From: Lanius collurio
Taxonomy: Eukaryota > Chordata > Aves > Passeriformes > Laniidae
Assembly (NCBI GenBank): GCA_020086605.1
Contig: JACBWW010000039.1
Coordinates: forward strand, 5,580,624-5,644,623
Direction of reading: 5' to 3'
DNA length: 64,000 bases
The position numbers were made by a program, and so were the translations under genes. Below the pieces are notes generated by a model that was given only the letters and a program-made list of their open reading frames with translations, did not search any database and had not been told where the DNA came from. Below are positions 23,248 to 35,937 of this stretch, in pieces (the first letter of the stretch is position 1; each line of letters starts with the position of its first letter).

Positions 23248-26200
23248 GAAAAAAAAAAACAAATCTGTTTTAAAACTGTAAAGCTTTTTTGTAGAAGCTC
23301 AGTACTTTTCCAATGCACTGTTGTACTAATGCATTAAGAATTAAAATTGTACCATGCTTAGAGATCAAGAATGCTTTTCATACAGACCCCACCACACAGA
23401 GAGCAAACTGAACATGGGAGAGCTGCTTTTGTGACTGTGTACCTGTCAAGAGCAGTGCATATCTGTACTATTTATGTGAACAGCTACTGTAACATAAAAA
23501 CAGTTGGATTAGATATTTAATTGCATTAAAACAAAATGGAAAGTAAATGTTACAATTGCAGTGTTTTGGCTCAGTAATGCCACCAAAAAAAAGATAAAAA
23601 TTAGAAACTGTTCTAATGGCTGGTTATTTCTTGGTCTGGTTGCAGACAGGGAATGGTACAAACCTGTGTGTACTGCCTCATTCAGTGAGGTTTGTGCCCA
23701 ATTTTTCTATCAGCTTTTGCTCTCAGTTTTTGAGGCAGTACTGTAACTTCAGCAAACAAGTAGGGAGAGGTTGGTTTCCAGTTCTTCACGAGCTTCAGCT
23801 GTATTGGAGTAACCTCTGGCTGTGTTGAGTGGTCCAGTGTTGGTGGCCTGTGGTGCACGTGCCACGGGCAATAACTCAGTACTAACTGGGAAACACATCC
23901 TTAGTCTTGGGTTCCATTTAAAAATGAGTGCAGCAGATTCTTGAGAATAACAGTAAAAACCCAACAAGCTCTTTATAGTCCTATTGCACAGAATGGAAAT
24001 GAATTTACTTTTAAAACTATATACATGAAGTGTTGCAATTGAGAATTGGAAAATGTACCTCAACTCTCCTCAGAGTCTGTGTGTGTGGGGAAACATCCTT
24101 CACCCTCAGCGACCCCTTCTTTGTTTTATTCTCTAAGATTTTGGGGGTTTCGTGGTTTACATATGCAAAGGGAAAGTGGCTTTTATTTATTTCCACTCCA
24201 GGGCAGTAGTTCTGAAGGGTTCTGAGCTGCTCTTGCTGGCTGTATGGGAAGTGTTGCTTGTTCCTCAGATGACAAAACCAAAGCTGGCCTATCTCTTTTT
24301 TCCTAATTAAAACACATTTTTGGTGTTTTATAGTGGTGGGTGCATAAACTGTAACTGCTGCTCTAAGCCATCTTAACATCTCAACAGCTAGTTAAGGATT
24401 TCACAGCATCCCAAAATTCCATTTTTTTTTTCTCCCTGTGCATTTTGTGTTGTTGGTTCAGTGGGAAGCCCTGACTGGCTGTTGAGCTCGCTTTCCTCCT
24501 GGTGGGACACAGCATCGTGGCAGAGGGAACATGAGGGTTTTTTGGGAACAGAACAATCAGTAAGCTCATGGGTTTGGTTTTTCCTTGGACACATATCAAT
24601 GTAAAATTGAAGTTGGCTGTTGATTCTGGGTACTGGGCTTTCTGTGCCAAAATTTCACAGCAAAATAGCACTTCTGAATTTCACAGAGCATAGAATTAGA
24701 AGGGAAAAAACCCTTCTTTATATGAGTGCCATGTTCGATGTTGAAAGTCAGAGATGTTCATCTCAGACTCGAGCTGGTGACCACCAGAAGGGAGCCCACT
24801 CCCCCAAACCCACGCGAAGCACGGCCCTGGTTCCTCTCACCCCACCTTTCCCCTGCAGTTTCCACCTTGGTGCCCTCACAGTTCTGTTCCAGCTTCTAGC
24901 ATGTCTTAACATTTTATCTTTCTGTAATAAGAGCAATTAATAAAATCGTGGAGGTTTCCCAAACGGTACCAAGAACAAATAATTTAATCTCAGTTTGGGA
25001 GACGTTGAATGTTTTCTGTGGTTTCTCTGCCTTTCACAACGCTGAGTGTGCTAAAGGGGCTGGGGGCTCATTGTCTGCAGCAAAAACTTCCTTATGTAGC
25101 TCAGTTAATTAGGGAAATTGAATTTATATTTATCTAAATATAGATTGGAGTTAGGAAAAGCCAATATTAACATTTCAGTTGCTTACAAAATTTGAAACAC
25201 TTTAATAATTAGACCAATTTACATGTCATGAATTATTTTGATGGTGATCATGGGTATTTAGCGCTTCCCTCTGTTTTTTTGGTATATCTGGAGGGACGCA
25301 GCATCTTCACTCGTGCCTGGAGGGGTGTGAGGGGTTAAAAGGGTGACTTTGGGCACGTTCCTGATGTGCGGGAGCGGTGGCTTTGGCGAGGCAGAGCCCC
25401 GAGCGCCGCTGGCCTGGGTCACAGTGCCACCGTGTGGGATGTGCCTTCAGCACCAGCGGCACTCCTGGCAGGATCAACAGCTTTTGGTTTGGTTTCCAAG
25501 GATTCTCCTTGCCATTGCCCAGCCCAGTGGTTACCGTGGGGTTTTTTTTCCAAACGTCCAAATTCCTGCTGGGAGTTTCTGGTGCGTGAGCTTCGTTCCT
25601 TTCAGAGCACGGACCCCCACCCACAGCAGTGACAGCGCTCCCCGGGCCAAACCCTTGTGACAAACACTTCATAATTCCATCAGTTAAGAGTTACTGTTGG
25701 TTTAATTCACATTGCGAGCCGACACAGACTTGGGGGTGCTCACTTTATTTATTTTTTTTGGGGGGGGGGCTTTATCTGTCAGAAGACTGAATTCCTGGTG
25801 CCGGTTGGATTTCCCTTTCACGTGCATTATTTTTCATTTCTTCGAACAAGTTGAGTTTTTTGCAGAGAACTTGGAGGCGGTTGAGTTGTTTTAAAAACGA
25901 TTTGATTATGTAGGTACTTGATGCATAGAAATCAGGGAATTTTAAAGGCCTTTTGTAGGAAGCGCTGCCGTGCAGGCACAGCAGCTGCAGGACAGACACC
26001 CACCGGGTTTGAAGGAGCCCTAATTGTCCATTGTGTCGACTTGCAGACGAAGGGGTTTCCCACCAGTGCTGGCACAATGGCCCATAATGACTGTCATCCC
26101 AGTTTCCTGTCACTTGTCTGCGTTATGCAAATGTGGGAGCCCCAAGGCCCCTTTCCCGGGTGGATCCACAGTGCATAAACAGTTGCCCGCACAACCCGGT

Positions 26201-27087
26201 GGTCTCATCATAGCCATGAGGGCATGGAGGATGCGAGGGTGAGAGGAGGTGGAGGTAAAGGTGAGGGGGGTTCTGAACCTCCCAAAATGATCTTCCCGCT
26301 CACACTGCAGTGCAAGCCTCCATCCCTCGTCTCATCCTTAATTTGGGATCGTTGTGGATGCAGTGTCCTGGTTTGGGAAAGGGTCTGGGAGCAGGTGAGG
26401 AGCCCAGCGCTGTCGGAAATGTCTGCCTGCTCCTCTGCCTTCTCCCAGGAGGAGGAGCTTTGCATGAAGGTTGGCTTGGAGCCACACGGAGGGAATTTAT
26501 AACAACTTCAGAAATATTTCCAGCCCTTCTGTACAGTAGGCTTTTTGTTTGCCCTCGGCTGGGGGGGGTTGAAGCAGGAGGCTGAAGAGATACAATCAAT
26601 GGTAACGTACCCAAAGTACAAATAAGTGGTGGTGTGTTAAAAAAGAGGTTTGCATCTGTTATCCCAGGGCTTCCCAACCTCTCAGACTATCTCCTTTTTC
26701 TTATGGGGAAAGAATAACATTGAATTTGATTTGATTTATATCTGGTTTTATTCCCTTTAACTAAGATATTTGAACCTCTTTCCTGAATTTCACTCTGCTG
26801 GTAAGGCTGTTGGTTGGGAAGCCCTGATTCCACTGTGAATGTAACACTTTTCTTTATAATTTTTTCCTTTTTTTTTTTTTTATTTTGTTTGGTTTGGTTT
26901 GGTTTTTTTTTGTTGTTGTTGTTGTTGTTTTTTGGTACAGTGTTTTACATTTGTTTCTACTGGACTTGTTTAATACGATCTGGTACTCGGAGGTTGTTGG
27001 ACACAGTTTGACCAGGTTTGCCAGCTAACACTTAAGGAGGAGTTTGTTCCCTATGTAAGATGTTATAATGCAAATTTAACTAGACTC

Positions 27088-27093
27088 AATAAA
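27088..27093 (+). terminator. RLIM: Candidate distal polyadenylation signal of RLIM
   Basis: AATAAA in the context ACTCAATAAAATGCATG is followed 15-25 nt later by GTGTTCATTTTGTG, a plausible downstream GU-rich element. Its use by RLIM is inferred from strand and distance. Confidence 0.45.
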
Positions 27094-29879
27094 ATGCATG
27101 AAGTGTTCATTTTGTGCTGCATCATCACTCCTTGGGTTTATTCTTACAGTGGGAATGCACTGGAGTACACAGTGGTGGATGTGGCAGGAATTTATTTCCT
27201 CCATACACCTTTCCCATTGAGGCTGGGCAGAAAGGAGGGAGCTGGAATGGTACAGAATTAACTTCTCGAAGAATTTATTTAATTTATTGCATTAGGACAT
27301 AAAACTGAAGCAATAAATCGTGCTATGTCCCAGACTTTGTAAGTCTGGCAGTGGATAATGTAGGATACAGAAGCAGAATGTCCCAAGTTGTCTTCCAAGG
27401 AACAGCTTGGTAACTCCAGGTGCCCACGGGAACCAGGGCCCCATCCTGTCGGGGCTGAGTCTCCCTTCAAACCCAGTCAGGATTCCAGGAGAATCTCACA
27501 TCTGGCTAAAAGCTCCATCCAAAATTAGCAGCTGAGGTATGTGCAAACACTTGAGTGGGAAGGAAGTTTTTTAGGGTGTGGGGAGCTGTATTTATTATCT
27601 GTGCTTCCCTCACCTCAGTCCCATTCCTGTGGGAAGTGGGAGCTGAGAGGGGCGCGATGGCAGTGGTACAAGAGAAGGGACAGGAAGGGGTTGTGGCCCT
27701 GGAGAGGGGTCCTGGGTGCCAGGGCAGGGGCTCGGTGTCTCCTCAGCACTGCCACTGATGCTCTTCTCCAGCAAGGAGGGGTTGTGGGCTGCTCCAGGGA
27801 TGTGTGAGGTCAGGATCCTGCTCCAGCTTCACTCTCCACAGGGAAAGCTCTTGGAGAAAGGTTTTTTTACCCCATTCCCACAACTTCTTGCTCTTTGAGT
27901 GTTCAGTCTGAAATTGGGTGTTTTACACAGGTGTTAGCTTTGATTTCAGTGAGTTTATCCATGAAGTGACTCCCACACTTTGTGTATCAGGAGCTCTTTG
28001 CCTGGCCTCTGCCTCCAGCCCCTCATCTCCCTGTAGGAATTCGGTTTGGGTAACCCTGGATTTGTTCCTCAAAAACTCCTGATCAACCCCTGAATTGCTT
28101 GAAGAGCCCAAGCCAGCCTTGGCGCTCGTGTGGCTGACTTCATCCCTCTGTTTATTTTCTTTAATGTATTTGAGGTCTTTGTCCTGACCTGTAAAACTTT
28201 ATGTAACCTTGTTCCTCCCTCTTGGAGCTTAAACTCTGTAACCTTTTACGCTGTCTTACTCCTCCCTTCAGGATATATTTCCATGGCACATCCAGACCTT
28301 CTCAGGGGAATGTGTTTGGCTGCTTTGCTGGTCCTGCTGCTGGCTGGGAGGAGAAAGGTTGTGTTTGGTGACCTTGTGCATCCCAGAGCAGGAGGGGGGG
28401 GCAGGAATAGCCATCTTTTTGGGGGCTTCTCCCCTTTTTTGACCATTGAGGAGTGGGATGGAGTGTTTGTAAAGAGAGGGGTTGGGAGAGCAGCACAGGC
28501 TGGCTGCTCCTCCTTGCCCTCCCCAGCTGTTTCAAGTGTGATTGAAAATCTTCTGGGATTTTTAACATAATAAATCTAAACTCAGCTGTGTTGTGGCTCC
28601 CTAAACTCTTAAATAAATTTATATAGGGAAAACCAACCCCACTTTTTTAGCCTTTTCTGGTGGGGCATTGTCTGTGACACTAATGAGATGCTGCTGCCAC
28701 ATGCTCCAACTGTTCCCCTGAATAAATCCCCTGCTAAGCCGAGCATGTGAAAATCCAGGCGTCAGGTCCCCTCAACAATGATTACTTCATCCAACAGGAG
28801 TCATCCCACATTTGCTGAGGGTTCCTTGAGCTCTGGCACCCTGTGCCAGCAGGGTCCTGGCATTTCAAGGAAAAGGGTTGCCAGGGGGTACCCTTGTGCT
28901 GGTGTTGGAGGTGCTGGGCTGCAGCACGCTCGCCGTGCCCCTGGCAGAGCCAGGAGAGGAGCCAGACAGGCTCCTGGAGTCCAGCAGGGATGTGTTTACA
29001 CTGGTTTCACTTCTCAGGATGCATTTGCAGAATGTGATTTCTCCAGGTTGAAAGTTTGAGGCCAGTGGGTTTTAGCTCTGGAGCAGCAGCTTTGCTCATT
29101 GTGGCTCAGAAAATGCCATGAAGGACAAAGTGCCTGGTTTGGTTTTTTGGCTTTAATACCTCTCTAATCTTTCCTGTCACAGCAGTGGAACAGCCCGGGC
29201 ACCTCCCCAGACCCACACCCCGGCGTTTGCCCTGTGTCTGCAGAGCCAGACCTTGGCTGGCCAGTGAGTTTGGAGGTACCAGAGGGTTTATAGGGGTAAA
29301 AACTCGAAATGACTTCATTTCAGGAGCCCATAAAGTTCCTCTACAGAGCAGGGATTTATGGAGTGGAGGTGGGACCCTTGTGTGCCTGTCCTGAGCATCA
29401 TTCTGTGCTCATCATGCAGGTGAAGGGCTGGAAAAGATGCCGTGGAAGAAATAGGTTTATCTCTCTGGGTCCTGCTAAACTAAACTAAATAAATCCTAAA
29501 TAAACTTGGAAATGACTCAGCCTTTGCTGCTGGCACCTTTGGGATGGTTGTGTGTTAATTTGTAAAGACACATCTAAATAAATTGAAATATTTATGGGAA
29601 GGAAGAGGCTGGGAAATGCCCTGAGAGCCACTCGCTGCCAGTGTCCGTCTGTGCTGGTTGTCCATCTTCTCTGCACGTGTGACACGGCCAGGAGGGAAAG
29701 GTGGGGGTGGACAAGGATGGAAAGGGATGAGGGGCAGAAGATGGGAAGGAAAAGAGGAGGGGAATTGAACCAGAGGGAAACAAAAGGGTAAAATAAAAAG
29801 CTTTTTAAACTGTGCTCGTCTGAGTGGGACTAAAACGTCAACGCAGGTGGAAGAGAACGGGTGGGAGCAAACCCACGGA

Positions 29880-30330
29880 GATGCCGCTGGTTGTGAGGAT
29901 GCAGAGCAGCTCCAGGAGAGAGCCGGGGGCACCGCCGGGGTCCCGCGGGGGCCGAGCGGGGAGGGCTCCGGGCGCTGCTGGGGCGATGCAGAGTCGGCCA
30001 CGTACACCGGGGCCGGGCCGGCCTGAGCGATGCTCCAGATGAGAACAGATTTAGAAGCCCCGAATGCCGATGCCGGGAGGAAGAGGCGCGTCCAGAACAA
30101 TCGCTGGAGCCGCTGCTGAGGGCGGCGGGGGGGACGCGGGGGCCCGGGAGGGGCTGTTGGCACAAACCCTGCCCCAAAAACCCCCGCACAGCCCCGAGCC
30201 TCGGCCCGGCTCGCACTCCAAAGGCGGTCCCAGCTCCTCGCATCCCAAGGGATTTCTGCTCCCGCTCCGGGACCATCCGGGGCTGCCCCCAGCCCGGGGG
30301 TGCTGATGCTTTGGGGTCTCTCCTCACTCT
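29880..30330. promoter_or_regulatory. Orphan CpG-rich patch
   Basis: About 450 bp are GC-rich with frequent CpG (CCGCGGGG, GGCGGCGGGGGGGACGCGGG and similar) in surroundings that are CpG-poor. Frames of up to 301 codons on the - strand run through it, but they are Pro/Ala/Arg-rich with no family resemblance, as expected for GC-rich noncoding DNA. It may be an unannotated promoter or an intergenic CpG island about 3 kb beyond the RLIM end. Confidence 0.5.
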
Positions 30331-33300
30331 CATTTCGCCCTCCTTTTCCCCTCCCCTGTGCTGTGTTTGCCTTAGATCTCAGCCCGTTTCCTGCCTGGCT
30401 TTGCCCAGCTGCCAGGACGAAGCGGTTATTCCCTGGCATTTCAAAAGCCCCCAATCCCAAACCGAAGGGCGCTCAGCACAGCGCTCCCCGTGCCTTCTCC
30501 TTCCCCTTGGGCGATGCTTTGGGGGGCCGGGTGATGCCTTTTCCTGGTGTTAAAATCAAGAGTCAAACACGCTTAGAAGGGGAGAAAGGGATTTAATCTT
30601 GGTTTTTATTTTAAGGATCCTTAGATACACCACATCCAGGTTGAATGCACCGAAATGCACCCTGCAATGCACCCCCAAAAGATCTGGTATCACATTATAG
30701 GTGTTACTAATTAGCAGATCTATCAAAATTCCCCAATGAGAGGCTCGAGTGAGCCTCCCCTCCCCAAGGACCCTTCCCCTGGCTGGCTCTATCTCAGTTC
30801 ACAGAATGTGTTCTGGAGAGGACCTTGGGCTCTGGGGCTCACTGAGCTCTGCTTACAAAGCTTCTAAAATGTTGAGTCTCCTGGTTGGACAAACAAGTCC
30901 AAGAATGCGGGCAAAAGCATCAGGAACAGAAGCTGTAAAAGGCATAAAAAGGGTATAAAAGAAAAGGCAAAAAATCTTCATGGCATCACGGGTACCCCCA
31001 TCCCGGCCCCGACACCCCCATCCCATCCACCCTGCTGAGCCTGGGTGTGGCTGGAACAGCCTCGGGAAAGGCCTTTCCCAAATTATTGCTTTAAATAACG
31101 ACAGCGAAGCAACGGCTCTGGGAAGGATTTGCATTTCAACAGGGAGATGATTAAAAAAAATCTCCTGCTACTCCTCGGTGCATCCTTCAAGTCCTTCAAA
31201 GGCGCTTGTAAATGGGGTTTTATTGCTTTTTTTTTTTTCCCCCTCAAGGATTATAATATTTAAGTCCTGCATAAAGAAAACAGATGGAGAAGAGACAATG
31301 AAAGAAAACAAGGCCAGCCCAGAGCCCGCAGGGAGAGGAGCAGAGTGGCAGGGCACAGCAGTGCCCAGCTCGAGTACACACTGCACATCTGTAGATAAAT
31401 ATATTTGTGTCTGTATATAAATGTAAATCTAAAAAAATCAATAGATAGATGCCATTTGCACATATTGGTCTAAATTATATGTAATTTAAAACTATTCAAT
31501 TAATACAAAACATTGGCATGTGGCTCATATTTGAAATATAAAACATACTTGTCATGATATATATTTCATATATAAAACACACACGTGTTTTGTAGCACAA
31601 ATATCAGCTATTATATCTAATTAACTTGGTTTCATCCATGATATTTCAATTTAAATGTACCAATAGATATCTAAATGCTGAACCACTGTGTTATAGCAGT
31701 GGAAACATCTTTTTAATGTTGGTCCATTTTTTTTCTCATTCACAGCCTTTTTGTGGAAAAACCCTGAGTTTTTCCCAATGCAAAATGCATTTTCCCCAAT
31801 TTTTTCCATGACTTGGGGCCAGATCCAGCAGCCTGGCAGAGCAGGAGGAGGCAACTGGTGCTCCATGCCCTGTGCTCAGCCAAGCTGAGAGGGGATTTCC
31901 AGCAGGGCTGTGCACAAACACACCTTTGGAGACATGCACATATTTATTTTTATATAGATATATACACGAGTATGTATGCATGTATTGATTTATGTGGAAT
32001 TTGTGGGGATGGATGAGCTGCTGCTCCTGGGGGTGCTGGGGAAGCAGGGCAGGGGGTCCCCTCCATCACCTCTTGGGATGCACAGCCCACTCTTACCCCA
32101 CACCCCAGCACCCTCCCAATCCACCCCCAGCTTTCCTGCCACCCCAAGAAGATATTTTGATATCAAGCTAAAATTGCCTTTTTTTTTTGCTGCCTGTGCT
32201 TCCCTCTGCTTGCTCCGTCCCTGCAGGCACAGCACGGAGTCCTCTGGAGGAGCTCACTGCTCACTCCCTTTGAATCTCTGTTTACCATCTCTTATCTCCT
32301 GATGGGTTTTTTTTAAACACTATTTGCAGTAAATATCCCCAGCTTGAAAAAGGGTTGAGGTGCACATTTAAGAGCAAACTAAAAAAGGCTGAGTTATATC
32401 AAATTAATGCATGTGTCAGCTTTCATCTAATGGCAATTAAAGCACCTCCCATAAACAAATCATTAATAGAAAACCCTGGATAAAAGTTGTGTTTTCAGTG
32501 TCTCACAGCCTCTGTAACCTCACTCATGAATTATCATCCCTGGTTTTTCCCAACCCTCCCATTACTGCTCTTATTGACAAAAAAGATGTCAGGAGGCACC
32601 TGGAAGGCCTCATTGTGCCCCTCAACCACTGCCAAATCTAAGAAATCAAATTAATGCTGCCTAAAAGTAGCCCTGGTGCTGTGGCTGTGGGAGAGCCCCC
32701 ACAGAGGACGGTGCTGCATCCCCTGAAGGTGCTGGGTGGTAAAATCCAGACCCAAAGCTGCCCCCAGGGCAATGGAAAACACCCAGGAGGCTCATCCTGA
32801 GCACTGACACCCCTCTGGGCACCCAGATGCTCTCATGGGTGGATTTTAAAATCATTTTTACTTCTGAATGCCCCAGTGTGACGAGGACCATCCACTTCCA
32901 GCCTTCATCCTTCACCAGCTCGTGGCCTTCCCTGATAGGTTTCAGGACCCTGGAACATCCTTTCCTCAAGGTGCAACAAACACTTAATAAAAATAATTCC
33001 CAGGATAAACTCTTGCCTCTCCAGCCCCTCTGGAGGGTTTGCAGCATCTGGGAAAGCTGCTGAGAACCAGCCATGAGGAGACACCTGGCAAAACACAAGG
33101 CACAGATCCCTTTTCTTTTTAAACTGGTTTATTCTACACAAATCTTTTTAACAACAATCATAAAACATTAATTACAAAAATGTGCTAATATGGGGTAGGT
33201 TTTTTTCTTTTTCTTTTTCTTTTTTTTTTTTTTTTTATTCCAACAATCAGAAATTCACATTTTGAAAGGATAGGCATACTTTTAAGAGACACATTCACGT

Positions 33301-35903
33301 TGCTTCCAGATACAAAATTTTGAGGGGTTATAAATCACTTACAAGGGGCAGATGTCAAAAAAACCTAATGATTTTAAGCTTCAGGTTCTGATTCCAGCAT
33401 TGAATTGAGCAGCTGCATTTGGACCACTGGCTCTGCTGCTCTGCCAAGGGTGCCCAGCAGGCCTGGGCACCTCCCAGGACCAATTTTGGAGCCACACACA
33501 GCTCCTGCTGAGCCAGAGCCTGGAGCACAGAGGAAAAAAATGGGATTGCAAAGCTACCGATGGTGCTGCAGCTTTTTATTGAGCCTTTCTAGTGGGTACA
33601 GACATGGAGAGAGTGCATCCCACCCTAAAAACCCACGGGCAGGCTGTTTTCCATCAACAACAGAGCAAATGGCAGCTGTGGCAGGCCATGGCACTGGAAT
33701 CTGCTGAGCAGGGTGATGGCAGCAAGCTTGGAGGTCCTGCTTCAAAAACAATTACCCAAAACGGCCAAAATTCAAGCCTCCGCCCCGATGCTCTTATGTG
33801 GAGCCAGCTCCAAAATCCACCCAGCTGAAAGCAAATATTTGGCTTCATCCTCCTGGATTTCAGGGCAGGAGAGGGGGAGCGGGGTAATTTCCTAATTGCC
33901 CTCAGCCTCCCCAGAAAATTCCTGCCTCTGGCTCTAACGGGTTCACACGGCTGACACAGGATATGCTGGGAAAGTTCAGGCCTGGGGAAGCCGAGCTCTT
34001 TCCCAAAAGGATTGGGTTGAGCTTGGCAGCCAAATCCCAACGGGGCCCAGGCAGTTTGGCCATCGCCCACCAGAAGGGGGGCATCGCCTCGGTGCTGAAA
34101 CCTGCTCCAGTAAACAACTCATCTTACACACCACGCTTAAAAGTGTACAAAAAGGACCAAAAAGGAGCTGAATTCCTCGGTAAAACAGAGCCTAAGTCTT
34201 GTCTCTAACGCCACGGGAGGGGCTGTGCTTGCTGAGCTGGGCAGAGGTGGGTGCAGGGCACAAAAAGAGGAGAAACTTTGGAGGTACAAAGCCTCCCCCA
34301 AAGCCATGCTTTGCACTAAACAGGAGGGGGGTTTTGTGTCTTTGCTGTGTGCTGGGAGGGCGGATCCCAGCCCTGCACCTGCAGGGTTTCACCACCGCGG
34401 TGCGTGGGAAGAGGGGACGTGGGGACACTCACAGGTCTGGCCTTGAGGGGAGCACTGAGGGCACGGCAAAATATTTGCAGAAATAAACCTACAAAGCCTT
34501 CCCCAGCAGGGGCTGTGCAGGTGTTCCCACCAAAGCCCCGTGATAACCTCCCTGTCACCAGGGCTGAAGTCCGTGCAGAGGCTGTGCCAGGCAGATAAAG
34601 GACCTGGAGCACAGTGTCACCCCTGTGACACCCCCAGGGCTCCAAAGCCCTCTCAGAGCTCCATCCACCCCCGTGTTTGCTTTCCAAGGGCTCTCAAAAA
34701 GAAGGGGAGCAGCTTTATTTTGGTCTGTTACTTGCCCACGGAGCCCCTCTCGGTGCCAGTTCCACGCCTGGTGTTATTCAGGGCACCTTGGAGGAGGATT
34801 TAAGGAGGGCTTGTCAATCACGTTGTTGTCCCCAAAAGTTACAAGGGTGGCTTGTAAGCACCCAAAAGAGCTGCTCAAGTCCATGTTTGGTGGCATAAAG
34901 GTGGAGGGAGGGGGCTGCTCTGACTGCCTTGACTTTCAAAGTCATTCCAATTTTCTGCTTCCAGCAGGAAAGGGAGGAGCAGACTCTGCCAGAGTGGAAA
35001 TAATTGAAGCTAAAATAATCAAGGTGCCCCCAAACAAAACTCTGGGGTGCAGGGGCACACAAAAGCTGGGAATGGTTTGCAGTGAAGGATGGAGGAACAG
35101 CAAAGGTGTCAGTTGGATCTGTCCCCCTGCATCCAGAGGATTTGATCCAAGTTCACCTTCACTCAGGTGAGGATTATATGGCCACTTATAGATGCAAATG
35201 TCAGCCAGAGTTCAAACCCAGAGCAGGTGAGATCCTCAGCTCCAAATCAGGCTGTCCAGAGCAAACTGCTCTTGGCACCCACGTACCAAGGAGAGCCTCT
35301 GCTGCCACACAGAACATTCCCATGGCACTGCCAGGCAAGGGCAGCCATGTCCTTGCCCAGCTGCTGGCCACCTCCCTGCTGGCTCCTCTGGGCAGCTCAG
35401 CCCAGGGGGTGATGAAGCTCCTCAAGTGGCAGCCCCAAAGCACCACCATGGTGGGAGGTAGAGCCAAAACCTCCTGAAATTGGGGGTCCCCAAACCCCAC
35501 AGTACCACAGCAGGTCTGAAAAAACCCTCAGGCTTGGCTGGCAATGAGGATGTGGCCTTCCCACAGGTCCCAAAGCAGGGAAATGTTAGGAAACCTCAGC
35601 CCCAGCCAGAGAGAGGCCAGAATTTGTTAAATTTAAGCTCTGAGACTTCCAAACTTGTGTTTCCCTGGCTGCAGGACCTCGGGGCAGGGCAAGCTGCAGA
35701 GAAGCAGCTCCTGCATATTGTTTCAGAACTGAAAAAAGCTTCAAGCCATGAATCATGGCACTTCCCAGGCAGCTCCCAAAGCCCTGCTACCCTTCCCGTC
35801 ACAAACACAACCATCCCTGGAGCCCTTCCGGCTTGGCTGTCCTGCTCCATCCCTCAGCCAGAGTGAGAGGAGTTAAATCTGATGCCTCACTCTGCAGTAG
35901 AAT

Positions 35904-35906
35904 AAA

Positions 35907-35929
<23 letters not shown>
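35904..35929. repeat. Poly-A tract
   Basis: About 26 uninterrupted A follow GTAGAAT. I looked for a retrocopied gene ending here on the + strand and recognised none, so it is listed only as a mononucleotide tract. Confidence 0.9.

Positions 35930-35937
<8 letters not shown>

Larger units (their letters stand above)
22636..27110 (+). other. RLIM: RLIM 3' untranslated region (extent inferred)
   Basis: No splice sites or coding frames follow the stop codon, and mammalian RLIM is known for a long 3' untranslated region. Canonical AATAAA signals occur at 22937, 23242, 24939 and 27088, so alternative ends are possible. The last is followed by a GT-rich element and is my preferred distal end. A TGCACTG heptamer at 23314-23320 matches the miR-148/152 seed complement. 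The proximal part to about 24950 is the more secure; the stretch 24950-27110 could be intergenic. Confidence 0.55.

Noticed and set aside
29555..30460. 301-codon - strand open frame
   Set aside because: It follows the CpG-rich patch and reads as low-complexity Pro/Ser/Ala/Arg with no recognisable domain. Listed as a CpG patch instead.
30548..30960. Possible fourth LTR with a 3' end at 30548 on the - strand
   Set aside because: The AATAAA and U5-like end are suggestive, but I could not find a TG start or a matching target duplication, so it is only mentioned in the intergenic entry.
35480..35929. Possible processed pseudogene ending in the poly-A tract at 35904
   Set aside because: The preceding 400 bp match no protein or RNA I recognise, and no target duplication was seen. 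A plain poly-A tract is the safer call.
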